Shown here piece after piece: positions 63,920 through 64,000 of a DNA stretch of 64,000 bases. The DNA lies in NCBI RefSeq assembly GCF_002022275.1, contig NZ_MSDF01000016.1, forward strand, positions 2,301 through 66,300, read 5' to 3'. A program made the position numbers and the translations under genes. The stretch comes from Pseudomonas fluorescens. Its GTDB lineage: Bacteria; Pseudomonadota; Gammaproteobacteria; Pseudomonadales; Pseudomonadaceae. How positions within the stretch are numbered: position 1 is the first letter of the stretch; each line of letters starts with the position of its first letter. The notes beneath the pieces are model-generated. The model ran no database searches. It was not told where the DNA came from and saw nothing but the letters and a program-made list of their open reading frames with translations.

Positions 63920-64000
63920 ATGAGCTTCGAACATAAAGCATTTATTTTTGATTTCGGCACGTTCGCTCGCGAACTTAAGCCAATGCTGGAGTCCTCTTTG
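63920..64000 (+). CDS. Start of another small gene (cut by the window end)
   Basis: ATG 63920 opens a frame (MSFEHKAFIFDFGTFARELK) that stays open to the end of the window. TAGGAG lies about 12 bases upstream. The first 27 residues do not allow a confident family call; it continues the row of small genes after the toxin. Confidence 0.55.
   Translation, partial: MSFEHKAFIFDFGTFARELKPMLESSL

Overview
The window is a GC-rich Pseudomonas chromosome segment, most like the P. fluorescens group. The grounds are the lapA/lapEBC biofilm locus, a pgaABCD operon close by, REP repeats built on the GTGGGAGC/GCTTGC core, and the codon use. No tRNA, rRNA, CRISPR array, insertion sequence or replication origin was seen. 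The last 3 kb are clearly AT-richer than the rest.

Layout. 1-6446: the Lap adhesin locus, with the 5' part of lapA on the minus strand and, divergently, the type I secretion genes lapE, lapB and lapC. 6663-10266: a TauD-family dioxygenase, an ABC ATPase and permease without a binding protein, and a LysR regulator. 10492-14537: an EmrAB-OprM-type tripartite pump. 14729-17595 (minus): a DUF3142 protein and a large periplasmic repeat-like protein. 17755-36258: an unusual locus for making, modifying and exporting a giant protein. It has a periplasmic adaptor, a GAF-like/HlyD membrane protein, an M50 zinc protease fused to a HlyD domain, a GNAT enzyme, a DUF6916-like protein, a phage-tail-collar protein, a GT39-like glycosyltransferase, a sulfotransferase, a 2631-residue DUF4347/Ig-repeat protein, a TolC-like lipoprotein and an APS kinase. 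36268-41844: DUF2789, then a MarR-controlled AaeB/AaeX/AaeA-type exporter with an OprM lipoprotein. 41926-44214: a membrane protein and a YdgA/DUF945 protein. 44506-50824: pgaABCD for poly-N-acetylglucosamine. 51300-61458: a two-partner secretion pair ending in an LHH nuclease toxin. 61465-64000: SUKH immunity gene and a row of small orphan cassettes separated by related hairpin repeats.

How the genes work together. Most of the window builds the cell surface: the LapA adhesin, PNAG polysaccharide, a contact-dependent toxin, and the giant Ig-repeat protein. The 17.7-36.3 kb locus is the best candidate for an undescribed system. It has adaptors, an outer-membrane channel and a giant cargo, but no ABC ATPase. 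An M50 protease fused to an adaptor domain sits where the energy-coupling component would normally be. A paired sulfotransferase and APS kinase suggest that the product, or a glycan on it, is sulfated. These functional links are inferred from gene content and order; no similarity search was run.
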